DNA of 64,000 bases from Sphingomonas pruni NBRC 15498 (lineage in GTDB: Bacteria; Pseudomonadota; Alphaproteobacteria; Sphingomonadales; Sphingomonadaceae), in NCBI RefSeq assembly GCF_001598455.1, contig NZ_BCYZ01000011.1, positions 1 through 64,000 on the forward strand. The letters run 5' to 3'. Positions 1 through 9,760 of this stretch are shown piece after piece (position 1 is the stretch's first letter; every line of letters begins with the position of its first letter). A program made the translations under genes and the position numbers. Under the pieces are notes generated by a model. That model was not told the origin of the DNA and ran no database searches. It worked only from the letters and a program-made list of their open reading frames with translations.

Positions 1-30
1 GGGCCCCTGCGGGCAACCGCGAAGCGGCGG

Positions 31-121
31 GCCGATTTTGGAGCCCGGACGTCGTCGCGCGTCGGTCACGATGCCAAAAGCATCGCTCCCTCCTTGCTCC
101 TCGCCGGACGTCAAAATCGGC
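31..121. repeat. Nested inverted repeats upstream of nadE
   Basis: The arms GCCGATTTTG (31-40) and CAAAATCGGC (112-121) are perfect 10-base complements. Between them a second hairpin is formed by CGATGC (69-74) and GCATCG (80-85) with a CAAAA loop, and the palindrome-containing GGACGTC occurs at both 47-53 and 106-112. No coding gene is convincing in 1-168. The structure could be a terminator of a gene outside the window, a leader, or an interspersed element; the sequence alone does not decide. Confidence 0.4.
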
Positions 122-168
122 TCCGTCACGACCTTGTGGTAATTGAGCACGGACCCTAAGCGGCGGGC

Positions 169-2223
169 ATGGCGAAGACCCATCGTTTCTTCTCGCACCA
201 CACGCACGAATTCCTGCGCGTGGGCGCCTGCACGCCGGTGGCGAGCGTCGGCGATATCGCCGCCAATGTCCGCGAGACGATCGCGCTGGCGAAACGCGGT
301 CACAAGGAAGCGTGCGACCTGCTCGTCTATCCCGAGCTCAATCTCACCTCCTATGCGATCGACGATCTGCATCTGCAGCAGACGATCCAGCGCGCGACCG
401 AAGCGGCGCTGACCGAAGTCGCCGAGGCGACCGCCAAATTGCGCCCGGTGCTGCTGGTCGGCGCGGCGGTCTCGCGCAATGGCCGGCTCTATAATTGCGC
501 GGTGGCGATCCATCGCGGCCGGATCCTGGGCATCGTCCCGAAGATCTTCCTGCCCAATTATCGCGAATATTATGAGAAACGCTGGTTCGCGAGCGGCGAA
601 GGCGTGGTCGGGGCGGAGATCGACATCGCCGGGCAAATAAGTGTTCCGTTCGGCACCGACCTCATCTTCGCCGCCAGCGACCTGTCCCATTTCATTTTCC
701 ATGCGGAAATCTGCGAGGATTATTGGGCGCCTGTCCCGCCCTCGACCTGGGCGGCACTGGCCGGTGCGCTGGTCTGCTGCAACCTGTCGGCGTCAAACGT
801 TCTGATCGGCAAGGAGCGGCAGCGGATGCTCCTGTCCGGATCGCAGTCCGACCGCGCGATATGCGCGTACGTCTTCTCCGCGGCAGGCCCCGGTGAAAGC
901 ACGACCGATCTCGCCTGGGACGGCCAGGGCATGGTGCATGAACTGGGCGAGCTGATCGCCGAGTCCGAGCGCTTTCCGGCGACATCGGGCCTGTTGGTTG
1001 CCGATGTCGATTGCGGCCGCGTCCGGCACGAACGGATGCGCAACAGCACCTTCGCCGACGCCGCCCGGTTCGCCGGCGTCGACGACGCGGATTTCCGCTT
1101 CATCCATTTCGAGGCAAAACCCGATTTCGCCGATGTCGGGTTGAAGCGCGACGTGCGGCGGTTTCCGTTCGTCCCGAACGCGCCCGAGAAGCTCGACGCC
1201 GATTGCTACGAAGCGTTCAATATCCAGGTCTCCGGCTTGATCCGCCGCGTCGAGGCAGCCCGCGCCAAACGGTTGGTGATCGGCGTGTCCGGCGGACTCG
1301 ATTCAACCCATGCGCTGATCGTCGCGGCCAAGGCGATGGACCGGCTGGGCAGGTCGCGCGACCATATCCTGGGCTATACCATGCCGGGCTTCGCGACGAG
1401 CGAGGGCACCAAGTCGAACGCCTGGGCGCTAATGCGCGCGCTCGGCGTCGCGGGCGACGAGATCGATATCCGACCCGCCGCCAGACAGATGCTCGAGGAT
1501 ATGCGGCACCCGTTCGCCAATGGCGAACCCGTCTATGACGTGACCTTCGAGAACGTTCAGGCCGGCCTCAGGACCGATTATCTGTTCCGGCTGGCCAATC
1601 AGCATGACGGCCTGGTCGTCGGCACCGGTGACCTGTCCGAGCTTGCGCTCGGTTGGTGCACTTATGGCGTCGGCGATCAGATGAGCCATTACGCGGTCAA
1701 TGCCGGCGTACCCAAGACTCTGATCCAGTTCCTGATCCGCTGGTGCATCCGCACCGATCAATATGATGGCGAAACCGACCGCGTGCTCGACGCTATCCTG
1801 GCGCAGGAAATCTCGCCCGAACTGGTCCCCGCCGGTGCCGACGGCGCGATCCAGTCGACCGAGAGCAAGATCGGCCCGTACGAACTCAACGACTTCTTCA
1901 CGCACTATATCGTCCGCCATGGTCTGGTGCCGTCCAAGGTCGCGTTCCTGGCGCTGAAGGCGTGGGAAGACGCGAGCGCGGGCCGCTGGCCGCGCGATTT
2001 CCCCGCCGCCGCGCGACACGCTTACGACTTGGCGACGATCCGCTCGTGGCTGGAGAAGTTCCTGTTCCGCTTCTTCACGATCAGCCAGTTCAAGCGTTCG
2101 GCGATCCCCAATGGCCCCAAGGTCTCGGCCGGCGGCGCGCTATCCCCGCGCGGCGACTGGCGCGCGCCGTCGGACGGCACTGCCCAGCCATTTCTCGACG
2201 AACTGGCCGCGAACCTGCCCTAG
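169..2223 (+). CDS. nadE: NAD+ synthase (glutamine-hydrolysing)
   Basis: Makes NAD+ from deamido-NAD+, ATP and glutamine, the last step of NAD synthesis in the cytoplasm. The N-terminal half is a nitrilase-type glutaminase: the catalytic Glu lies in YPELNLTSY, the Lys in [13 protein letters not shown] and the Cys in EICEDYW. The C-terminal half is the synthetase, with the pyrophosphate-binding loop [10 protein letters not shown] near residue 370. At 684 residues it has the usual length of the two-domain family. The ATG at 169 fits the start of the nitrilase fold. It converges with the autotransporter gene and is followed by a strong hairpin. Confidence 0.95.
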   Translation: MAKTHRFFSHHTHEFLRVGACTPVASVGDIAANVRETIALAKRGHKEACDLLVYPELNLTSYAIDDLHLQQTIQRATEAALTEVAEATAKLRPVLLVGAAVSRNGRLYNCAVAIHRGRILGIVPKIFLPNYREYYEKRWFASGEGVVGAEIDIAGQISVPFGTDLIFAASDLSHFIFHAEICEDYWAPVPPSTWAALAGALVCCNLSASNVLIGKERQRMLLSGSQSDRAICAYVFSAAGPGESTTDLAWDGQGMVHELGELIAESERFPATSGLLVADVDCGRVRHERMRNSTFADAARFAGVDDADFRFIHFEAKPDFADVGLKRDVRRFPFVPNAPEKLDADCYEAFNIQVSGLIRRVEAARAKRLVIGVSGGLDSTHALIVAAKAMDRLGRSRDHILGYTMPGFATSEGTKSNAWALMRALGVAGDEIDIRPAARQMLEDMRHPFANGEPVYDVTFENVQAGLRTDYLFRLANQHDGLVVGTGDLSELALGWCTYGVGDQMSHYAVNAGVPKTLIQFLIRWCIRTDQYDGETDRVLDAILAQEISPELVPAGADGAIQSTESKIGPYELNDFFTHYIVRHGLVPSKVAFLALKAWEDASAGRWPRDFPAAARHAYDLATIRSWLEKFLFRFFTISQFKRSAIPNGPKVSAGGALSPRGDWRAPSDGTAQPFLDELAANLP

Positions 2224-2235
2224 GGCCCATTTAAG

Positions 2236-2258
2236 CCGTTTCAGCCCAGCTGAAACGG
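2236..2258. terminator. Bidirectional hairpin between nadE and the autotransporter
   Basis: CCGTTTCAGC and GCTGAAACGG form a perfect 10-bp stem with a CCA loop between two convergent genes. A second stem, CCCACCC/GGGTGGG with a 4-base loop, follows at 2279-2296. Neither has a long T tract, so termination is inferred from position and stem strength. Confidence 0.6.
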
Positions 2259-2322
2259 GTATGGTGCCGGCCCGCTCTCCCACCCGACCGGGTGGGGAAA
2301 CGGATCGGCACCGCAACCGAAA

Positions 2323-5300
2323 TCAGAGTCCGATCTGAAGCGTCGCGCGCAGCGAGATCGCGGCGCGGCTCTGCTGCTCCTCGGCACCCACTTCGCCACC
2401 GATGCGGAAGCCGGGCGAACCGCCTGACGCGCGGAAGCGGCCGACCCAGCCGTCGGTGCGCTTGTCCGGAATCAGGGTGAAGGCCTGGCCACCCGCGAAG
2501 TTCGCGGTGGTCGCGCCCAGTTCGCCGCCAAGAATCTGGCGGCGCCCCGCCTCGATCTCGGTGTGGAACCAGCCATCCTCCGTCGAGCCGAAGCTGAGGC
2601 CCACCGCCATTGTGGCATTGGCGGCGAATTCATCGCTGGTACGCTTGGCGATCGACAGGTCGAACGCCTTGCCGCCGCCCGTCTCGGTATGGGCGTCTTC
2701 GTCCAGCCGGTAATAGTCGACCGACAGGATCGGACGGAAGGTCAGGTGACCGACCGCGCCTTCATAGGAAGCGCCGCCGGTGGCCGAGAACAGGTTGCCG
2801 TTCCATTTCGAGCTGTTTTTGAGCGCGACCGCCGTGCTGGTGCCGTCATTGCCGGCGAAGCTGCGCTCGCTGGCGAAATTGACGCGCGCCGCGGAGACGC
2901 GAGCGAACGGACGCAGGCCGCTCCACTCGCCACGCCAATAGGCGGCGACTTCATACTGGTCGGACGACACCGTATTGTCAGTACCATTGTCGTTGTCGTT
3001 GCCGTGCAGATAGGCGAGCGACAGGCCGAAATTGCCGAGCTTGGTCTTGTATTCCGCGCCGCCGGACGTCCCCCAGCCGTTAATGTCGTAGGACGCGGTG
3101 TTGAGGAAGCTCTTCGACCCGCCATAGGCGACTTCCTCGAGCCAATAGCCCCAATGCCCCTTGTCGACAAAGGGCGCGCCGCCGTCGGTCAGCATCCGGC
3201 CGATCGCGCGCGATCCCGCGCTGACCGCCGCGAAGGTGCCGCCGGCATGGTCCGGCAACATCTGGCGGATCGCGGACTGGAACGCGGTGCCGTCGGTGAT
3301 GTTGAGGAACGAGTTCGCCACCTTGCTGTCCTGGCTCAACGCGGCATAGATCGCGCCATATGCCGCCGAGCCCGAACGGTTGAGGCCCAGTTCGCTCGCC
3401 GTCTTGGCGGCGATGTCGATCGCGATCTGATTGGCGGGACCGCCGGTCGCGATGCTGGTCTTGTACATGTACGGCAGCGCAACGGACGAGGTCGTCAAAT
3501 TGCTCGCGCCGGTGACCGTGCCAGCCGTCAGGATCGTATAATGGCCGGTCCCGGTAACGAGCCCGGTCAGCTTGATCGCGAGCTTCGAATTGGTATCGAA
3601 GCTGGCCGTCCCGGCGACATTGTACTGCGTCGCGGTATTGGTGGTGGTGTTGACGGTGACGCCCAAGGTGCCGCCGCCGGTTACGGCCAAGGAGCCGATC
3701 GATACCGGCGTCGTGCCGGTGTTGGTGAACTTGCCTCCGTTGACCGTGACCGCCAGGCCCGAAGCGTTGGCCAGCGTGCCCGAGAAGGTCGAGGTGCCGC
3801 CGATCGTCAGCGTGTCCGACCCGCCGCCGAAATCGACCGCGCCGGTATAGGCAGCCGTGCCGGCCAGGGTCATCGTGTCGTTGCCCGCGCCGAACGTGGC
3901 GTTGCCGGTCATCGTCGCGTCGCCCGACATGGTGAGTTGGTTGTTGCCCGCACCGAACGTGACATTGCCGGCAAGCGAGCCGTCGCCCAGGTCGAGCGTG
4001 TCGTTGCCGCTGCCGAAGCGAACGTCGCCGACGATCGACGGCGCGGTCCCGCTAGCAACGACGATCTGCCGCACCGTCGCGCCGGCCGTGTTGGCGCTGA
4101 GGTCCACAGCGATGTTGCGGGTCGATGCCGCGTCGGCGCCGCTGGCAGTGATCGCCCCGCCATTTTCGACCAGCGTCACACTGCCCGATTTGTCGACGAT
4201 CGCGGTCGCGCCGGCGGCGGTCCCCGCGCTCGCCGAAATCGTGCCGGTGTTGCGGATCGAGGTCACGTTGGCGCCAGCATCGACCACAACGGCTTGCGAC
4301 AGCTGACCGGCGGTCGAGGCGCCCGTCGCGGTGATCTTGCCCGAATTCACGATGGTCGGCACCGTCGCGCCGGCGCCGATGCGCAACGCGGTCGCATTGG
4401 CCGCATTGGCGGTCGCCGCAATGCCGCCGGTGACCTGCATGCCGTTGGTGATGGTGACCGCCCCGCCCAGCCCGCCGATCACGACACCATTGGCGTTCAC
4501 GCCGGCATAGAGGCCGTTGCCGGTGGCCGTGCCGTTGACGATGAGGCCATAGCCGGCGGTGTTGGCAACGGGACCCAAGGTGACCGAGTTACCCGCCGCG
4601 CCGATCTGAAGTGCGGCGGCCGAGCCATAGGAGGTGATCGCCGCCGATCCTTCGTCGGCGTCGGGAATGCCGTCCTTGTCGGTATCGGGGTCCGTCGTGC
4701 TGAGCGTCGGCGGAATGGCGAGGATAACGCCGCCACCGACATTGCCGGTGATCGAGACCGCGGGACCGCCCTGGAGCAAATCGTCGGCGTCGAGCTTGCT
4801 CGGATCGCTCGGCACCGTCGTGTAGCGATATCCCGTGCTGGAAATTGTGCCCTGCAACGTCAGCGCGCCCGACACGTTGCCGTTGATCAGAACCGCGCTC
4901 GATCCGCCGCCCTGTGCCGTGATCGTGCCGGCAATGCGCGCATTGCCGTTGATGTCGCCCGTCTTGACGCCGGCCGAATTGTTGCCGGTGACGGCGATCG
5001 TGCCGTCGGTCGACAAATTGCCGTTGAGCGTTCCGCCGAGCAGGATGCCGTAGGAATTGTTGCCCTCGACCGTAATCGAAGCGCCCTTGGCGTTCGTGAT
5101 CGCACCGGTGAAGGCGCCGCCGGTGCGAATGCCCGCGCGGCCAGTACCCGACGCCAGTGGGCCATCGAGGTCGCCGTCATTGTCGGTATCGGTCGGCGTA
5201 TAGGTCTCGTCGACGATGATCTTGCCGGTATTGTTGATCGACCCCGTCACGCCGGCGGCCGCGCCGATCCCGGTGGCATTGTCCGAATTGGTGATCTGGA

Positions 5301-5532
5301 TCGTGCCGGCGTTACTGACGCCGTTGTTGCTGTCGATCGTCACCGCCGTGCCGCTGGTGACGGTCACTGATCCCGCCGAAGTGATGCTGACGTCGGACGG
5401 CGCGCCGTTATTCGCGGTCGACGTCTTTACCGGCGTGGTGATTGCGGTGGAGATCGTGCTTTGCGCCGCGGCGGGCGTGGCGGCGAACAGGATGACGGGG
5501 GTCAGGCAAGTCGAAGCAAGCAATACGCGCAT
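2323..5532 (-). CDS. Autotransporter outer-membrane beta-barrel protein
   Basis: Type V secreted surface protein of 1069 residues. From the ATG at 5532 it starts with a Sec signal peptide ending near APAAAQS-type residues (TPAAAQ); a longer in-frame start adds 26 basic residues before the signal and is less likely. The passenger is a low-complexity, Gly/Ala/Thr/Asn-rich beta-helix with many GT-I and N-GTI style repeats and GAGNDTM/GSGNDTLDLG-like turns. The last ~280 residues are an autotransporter barrel. Two Asp-rich, thrombospondin-3-like strings, DTDNDGDLDG (about residues 114-124) and DTDKDGIPDADEG (about 281-292), interrupt the helix and could bind calcium. It lies 146 bases downstream of the TonB receptor. 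Ligand or adhesion target is unknown. Confidence 0.85.
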   Translation of the reverse strand: MRVLLASTCLTPVILFAATPAAAQSTISTAITTPVKTSTANNGAPSDVSITSAGSVTVTSGTAVTIDSNNGVSNAGTIQITNSDNATGIGAAAGVTGSINNTGKIIVDETYTPTDTDNDGDLDGPLASGTGRAGIRTGGAFTGAITNAKGASITVEGNNSYGILLGGTLNGNLSTDGTIAVTGNNSAGVKTGDINGNARIAGTITAQGGGSSAVLINGNVSGALTLQGTISSTGYRYTTVPSDPSKLDADDLLQGGPAVSITGNVGGGVILAIPPTLSTTDPDTDKDGIPDADEGSAAITSYGSAAALQIGAAGNSVTLGPVANTAGYGLIVNGTATGNGLYAGVNANGVVIGGLGGAVTITNGMQVTGGIAATANAANATALRIGAGATVPTIVNSGKITATGASTAGQLSQAVVVDAGANVTSIRNTGTISASAGTAAGATAIVDKSGSVTLVENGGAITASGADAASTRNIAVDLSANTAGATVRQIVVASGTAPSIVGDVRFGSGNDTLDLGDGSLAGNVTFGAGNNQLTMSGDATMTGNATFGAGNDTMTLAGTAAYTGAVDFGGGSDTLTIGGTSTFSGTLANASGLAVTVNGGKFTNTGTTPVSIGSLAVTGGGTLGVTVNTTTNTATQYNVAGTASFDTNSKLAIKLTGLVTGTGHYTILTAGTVTGASNLTTSSVALPYMYKTSIATGGPANQIAIDIAAKTASELGLNRSGSAAYGAIYAALSQDSKVANSFLNITDGTAFQSAIRQMLPDHAGGTFAAVSAGSRAIGRMLTDGGAPFVDKGHWGYWLEEVAYGGSKSFLNTASYDINGWGTSGGAEYKTKLGNFGLSLAYLHGNDNDNGTDNTVSSDQYEVAAYWRGEWSGLRPFARVSAARVNFASERSFAGNDGTSTAVALKNSSKWNGNLFSATGGASYEGAVGHLTFRPILSVDYYRLDEDAHTETGGGKAFDLSIAKRTSDEFAANATMAVGLSFGSTEDGWFHTEIEAGRRQILGGELGATTANFAGGQAFTLIPDKRTDGWVGRFRASGGSPGFRIGGEVGAEEQQSRAAISLRATLQIGL

Positions 5533-5678
5533 CTGCAATCCCTTTTTCGGATGCCCGTTTGGGGGGGGCGGCACCCGTTCAAAGGCGATGACGGCGCCGC
5601 GGCGGCGCAACCTTGAAGCCCGAGGTAAATTTTTGGGACTGCAAGGCCTGCCGCGCGCTTCACGGCTAGACTCAGCGG

Positions 5679-8123
5679 CTAAAATGCGGCGTCGACCCCG
5701 ATCCGGATCGTGCGCGGGCGTAGCGGCGTGATCTGCTGTTCGCTGGTGACCGCGAACGGCGTGCCGAGCGCAAAGCGGTTGCCGACCTCATCGGTCAGGT
5801 TGGTAACGCTGGCCGTCAGCGCGAAACGATCGAAGGACAGTCGCGCGGAGATCCGCGTATCGAGATAATCGCCCTGTTCCGCCCCCAGGATCGGGCCCAC
5901 GCCCAACCGCGAACGGCCGGTGTATCGCGCCGACGCCGCGAGGGAGATTTGCGCGGTATCCGACACCGCGAATTCGTATTTGACCGCCCCGCGCGCGACG
6001 ACATTGGCGATGTTGGGGACGCGGCCATAGGTCACCGCGTCGGCCGCGACGGCGTTGACGATGTGCGAGGTCTGCGGCTTGCTGTTCGGACCGGGGATAA
6101 CGAAGCTGAGGAAGAAGGGACTGGGATTGACCACCTTGCTGTCGTTCAGCGAAATGCCGCCCTCCAGGCTCAGCCCGGGAGCCGGACGCCAATCGGCCGA
6201 TGCGGAAACCGTCCAGATCCGCCCATCGCCGATATTGGCCGTGCTCGGCAGCCCACGGCCATCGATGAAATCGGCCTGGATGTTGCGCCACAGGGTCCGC
6301 GAGACGCTGAGAGAGACGCCGATCGGGTCGACGCCGGGCACGCCATGCCGCATGCCGAATTCGAATGTCTCCGCGCGGTCGTTGCGAAACCGCCGGACGA
6401 AATCGCCCTCGATCGCCAGCCCGCCCGGCCGAAAACTCTGCTGATAGCGAGCGTAGAGCGTCAACCGGCGAAGCGGTGTCGCCGACAGCGCGAACGACGG
6501 CAGGAAAGCGCTTTCCTCACGTTCGGCCGTCACATCAGCATTGAGCCGCGCGATCAGCGGCACGACGTCGGCCCCCTCGCCCGTCAACCAGACATGGCTG
6601 TAGCGGCCGCCCCCGGTCAGCGTCAGCTTGGGCAGCAATTCGACCGAGACCTCGCCATAGCCGGTCGCCTCGGTAATCCGATTGACCACGCCCGTGGCCG
6701 GTAAAGGCATGTCGGGATTGCCCATGGCCCGGCTGAGCCTGGTCGTGTTACGCACCACGCTGGCGCCGAACACCCAGCCCAGGCCATCGGTCATCGGCCG
6801 CGACAGGCGGTTTTCGAACGAGAACAGGTCGGTATGGTTGTTCTGCTTGAACAGCCGCTCGGGCCCGTTGGGTTCGGTGGCGTCGTAACGCTCGCTCAGC
6901 CGCTGGCGCGCGATCCCGAGCGAGGAGACGAACAGCAGTCCGCTGTCGAAGCGACGGCTCGCCACCAACTCACCCAGCGCATAGGTCGCATCGCTGCCCT
7001 GCGGGAGCAGGCTGTCCCGGGTGAGCGGCGGCGCATCGCGATCGGCATATTGGCTGTCGAGATTGCGCGTCTTTTGAAACGTGCCACCCAAGTCGATCGT
7101 CCAGCCGCCGACCTTGCCACGCAGCGTCGCACGCCCGCCAAAGATGTTGGAGCGGTTGACATCCTTCTTTCCGAGCAGCGGGTTGTCGATATAGCCGCCC
7201 TCGGTAATGCCGTATCCGAGCACGCGAATGCCCAGCGCATCCTCGGCGATCGGCAGGTTGAGCACCCCGGCCAGATCGGCCCCCGGCGCGCCATGCCAGG
7301 TCGCCGAGACGCCGCCGGTCAGCGAGCCGCCAATCGTCGTAAGATCAGGCGTATTGCGGATGACACGGATGATCCCGCCGAGCGATCCGGCACCGTATAG
7401 CGTTCCTTGCGGCCCCTCGAGCACTTCGACCGATCCGACATCGTAAAGCCTGAGATCGGGATCGGGCGCGTTGTAGGTCAGGCGCACGTCGCCGAAATAT
7501 TGGCCGACGGTTGCCTGGGTCGGTCCGGTGAAGCTCGAATCGGCGATGCCGCGGATGAACAGCTTGTTGCGGCCGGCTCCGAGATAGGTCGAAGACACGG
7601 TGGCAACCCGCGAGACGATGGCGTCGGTGCCGTTGTCGGGATCGCGGCCCAGGTCGAGCCCCCCGATCACGGTGACCGCGCCGGGAAAATTCTGCAGGCG
7701 GGTGTCGCGCTTGCTTGCGGTTACGACGATATCGTCCGCGGCCTGCGGCTGGGGCGCTGGCGGTGGGGAAACCGGCCGTTTCGCCGCGATGGCGCGAGGG
7801 ATCGGCTTGGGCTTCGGCGGTGGAGCGGGGACGATCCGCCACACGCCGGGCGCCGGAGATACAGCGCGAGCCGACGTTCCCCTCAACAGTAGCGAGAGGG
7901 CGCGTCCTGCGCCCATCGTACCGCGCACCGCGCCGACTGGGCGGCGAAGCAAGCCGGGATCGTTCACCGCGACGACGATGCTGACGCGCGCCTGCGCGCC
8001 GAGTACCGCGATCGCTTGGCCGAGCGTCCCGGCAGGAATGTCGATCGCCTGATCCTTCGCCTCGGCCGGCGATGCGATCAGACAAAGCCCCGCCAGCGCC
8101 GCGGGGCCGGCGAAACCCCTCAT
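5679..8123 (-). CDS. TonB-dependent receptor with N-terminal STN signalling domain
   Basis: Outer-membrane active transporter of the FecA type. A signal peptide ending AEA is followed by an STN domain (about residues 25-95), which in this family contacts the FecR protein. The plug domain follows with the TonB-box-like DDIVVTASKRD and VEVLEGPQGTLYG motif, and then a 22-strand barrel ending in an aromatic-type residue (AAF). The ATG at 8123 overlaps the stop of the upstream fecR-like gene (ATGA), which supports this start. Cell-surface signalling to the adjacent sigma factor is expected. The ligand is not evident; iron chelates are usual, but carbohydrates are also known for such receptors in sphingomonads. 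Confidence 0.9.
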   Translation of the reverse strand: MRGFAGPAALAGLCLIASPAEAKDQAIDIPAGTLGQAIAVLGAQARVSIVVAVNDPGLLRRPVGAVRGTMGAGRALSLLLRGTSARAVSPAPGVWRIVPAPPPKPKPIPRAIAAKRPVSPPPAPQPQAADDIVVTASKRDTRLQNFPGAVTVIGGLDLGRDPDNGTDAIVSRVATVSSTYLGAGRNKLFIRGIADSSFTGPTQATVGQYFGDVRLTYNAPDPDLRLYDVGSVEVLEGPQGTLYGAGSLGGIIRVIRNTPDLTTIGGSLTGGVSATWHGAPGADLAGVLNLPIAEDALGIRVLGYGITEGGYIDNPLLGKKDVNRSNIFGGRATLRGKVGGWTIDLGGTFQKTRNLDSQYADRDAPPLTRDSLLPQGSDATYALGELVASRRFDSGLLFVSSLGIARQRLSERYDATEPNGPERLFKQNNHTDLFSFENRLSRPMTDGLGWVFGASVVRNTTRLSRAMGNPDMPLPATGVVNRITEATGYGEVSVELLPKLTLTGGGRYSHVWLTGEGADVVPLIARLNADVTAEREESAFLPSFALSATPLRRLTLYARYQQSFRPGGLAIEGDFVRRFRNDRAETFEFGMRHGVPGVDPIGVSLSVSRTLWRNIQADFIDGRGLPSTANIGDGRIWTVSASADWRPAPGLSLEGGISLNDSKVVNPSPFFLSFVIPGPNSKPQTSHIVNAVAADAVTYGRVPNIANVVARGAVKYEFAVSDTAQISLAASARYTGRSRLGVGPILGAEQGDYLDTRISARLSFDRFALTASVTNLTDEVGNRFALGTPFAVTSEQQITPLRPRTIRIGVDAAF

Positions 8124-9061
8124 GGTCCGGCGATCACCCACCCTTTGCCTGAACGGCGCACATTCGCGCCGAGAAGGATATTCAGTCGCGCCATGGTCGG
8201 CTCGACACCACCGTCGAGCCGCACCACGCCACGGAACGGCCGCGCGGCGACCGTGTCGCCCACGCTGACCGGCACCCCGAGATTGCGCTGCAGGTCGGCG
8301 GCGACCCGCGACAGCGGCGCTCCGTCATAGAAAAGCTGGCCGCTGCGCCATGTACCGACATCGGCCGGGCGAATCGCGCTCAACCGGCCGGTGCGCTGTC
8401 CCCTGGCGAGCGTGAAGCGCTGGCCCGCAGGCACGTCGATGCCGGCCTTGCCCGGATCGACCACCACCATCCCTTCGCTCACCGCTAGGTCGAGCGCGCC
8501 GTCGCCGGTCGTCACTTCGAACGTCGTGCCGGCATCGACCAGCGTCGCATCGGCGGTTTCCAGCCGGAATGGGCGCGTCGGATCGTGCTTCACGGTAAAC
8601 AGCACCTGGCCGCGCTCCATCCGCGCGAAGCGCTGATCCTTGCGATCGAGCTCGATCCTGGTTTCGCCGTTCAATTCCAGCTTGGTGTCGGCGAGGACCA
8701 AGGTGCGGCGTTCGCCTGCGGCAGTCTGCACCGAATACAGATCGCGCGACGGCCAGGCAAGCCAGGAGCCGGCGGCAACCGCGAGCGCGACCGAGGCCGC
8801 GAGCGCACCGCCCAGCCAGCGGCGACGCGAAGGGACGACCGGCTCGTCGAAATCGGGTTCGGCTTCGGCCGGCCAGCTAACTCCAGCCAACAACTCATCC
8901 AGATCGCGGTCGGCGGCGGATGTTTCGGCGTAAGCGCGCGCATGCGCGGCATCCGCGGCAAGCCATGCCTCGAACGTTTCCCAGTCGTCGAACGAGGGAT
9001 CGCGCTGGCGGATCAGCCAGGTGATGGCTTCCTCCTCCATCTCGCGCGTCCAGTCGGTCAT
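8120..9061 (-). CDS. FecR-family anti-sigma regulator
   Basis: Inner-membrane regulator of 313 residues. The N-terminal cytoplasmic part has the DUF4880-like element (EEAITWLIRQRDPSFDDWE) that binds the ECF sigma factor. One membrane segment lies near residues 83-100 (GGALAASVALAVAAGSWLAW). The periplasmic FecR domain follows (YSVQTAAGERRTLVLADTK) and a C-terminal domain for the receptor's STN region. It sits between the sigma gene and the receptor and overlaps the receptor by four bases, the standard FecI-FecR-FecA order. Confidence 0.9.
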   Translation of the reverse strand: MTDWTREMEEEAITWLIRQRDPSFDDWETFEAWLAADAAHARAYAETSAADRDLDELLAGVSWPAEAEPDFDEPVVPSRRRWLGGALAASVALAVAAGSWLAWPSRDLYSVQTAAGERRTLVLADTKLELNGETRIELDRKDQRFARMERGQVLFTVKHDPTRPFRLETADATLVDAGTTFEVTTGDGALDLAVSEGMVVVDPGKAGIDVPAGQRFTLARGQRTGRLSAIRPADVGTWRSGQLFYDGAPLSRVAADLQRNLGVPVSVGDTVAARPFRGVVRLDGGVEPTMARLNILLGANVRRSGKGWVIAGP

Positions 9062-9097
9062 GTCCGCCTCCTGTTAGCGAAGACGGACTCGGTCGGG

Positions 9098-9622
9098 TCA
9101 AACCTCATCGATCGACCTCCGATAGTCGAGCAGCGCGCGATAGGCGCGCCTGAGATCCGCTTCCACGGTGCTCAGGCTGACCCCCAATTCGCGCGCGATA
9201 TCGCGTTGCTGGACGCCATCGATACGATGACGGCGAAAGATCGTCGCGGTGCGCGCGCCCAATCCGTCGAGTACAGCCTGCACGCCCGCCAGCGTCTCGC
9301 GCGCCACCAGGCTGCGGTCGGGCGGCGGCGCGTCGGACCGGTCGGGCTCTGTCGGACCGGCGGCATCGCTCCAATCCTGCTCGCGCCGCTCGGCCTGGCG
9401 CCGCGAGCGGAAGCGATCGACCATCAAATTGTTCGCCGCGCGATAGAGATAGGACAAAGGTTGGGCGACCGGTCCGGCATCGGCCGTCGCCACACGCACA
9501 TAGAGGTCCTGAAGCACGTCTTCCGCCGCATCCCCCGCGCCGCGCGAGATCAGGAATCGCAACAGCTTCTCCCTGTTCGCGAGGATGACGGCCTGAAGGC
9601 CGGAGGGAGGGAGGTCGTCCAT
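9098..9622 (-). CDS. FecI-like ECF RNA polymerase sigma factor
   Basis: Region 2 (LQDLYVRVATAD...LYRAANNLMVDRFRSRR) and region 4 with its helix-turn-helix (RDIARELGVSLSTVEADLRR) are clear. From the ATG at 9622 the protein has 174 residues, the normal size of this group; an upstream ATG at 9697 in the same frame would add 25 residues unlike the family. The stop is 36 bases from the fecR-like gene. It should direct transcription of the receptor and possibly of the autotransporter when the receptor binds its ligand. Confidence 0.9.
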   Translation of the reverse strand: MDDLPPSGLQAVILANREKLLRFLISRGAGDAAEDVLQDLYVRVATADAGPVAQPLSYLYRAANNLMVDRFRSRRQAERREQDWSDAAGPTEPDRSDAPPPDRSLVARETLAGVQAVLDGLGARTATIFRRHRIDGVQQRDIARELGVSLSTVEADLRRAYRALLDYRRSIDEV

Positions 9623-9760
9623 AAGCGGCGCGAAGGCATAACCCGAAAGGGATGGCGACGCCCAGTACGGCCTGCGCCGCCGCTTATCCAGCCCCATTGC
9701 AGGCAGCGACTCCGGGCCGAGCCGCTACCTTTGACCGCGACCCCTGGACTGCATCCACTT

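Noticed and set aside
1-159. Open plus-strand frame at the window start
   Set aside because: It is open for about 52 codons, but has no recognisable domain and coincides with nested inverted repeats.
2563-5370. 935-residue open frame on the plus strand
   Set aside because: It is antisense to the autotransporter; composition is Arg/Gly-rich as expected for a shadow in high-GC DNA, and no domain is visible.
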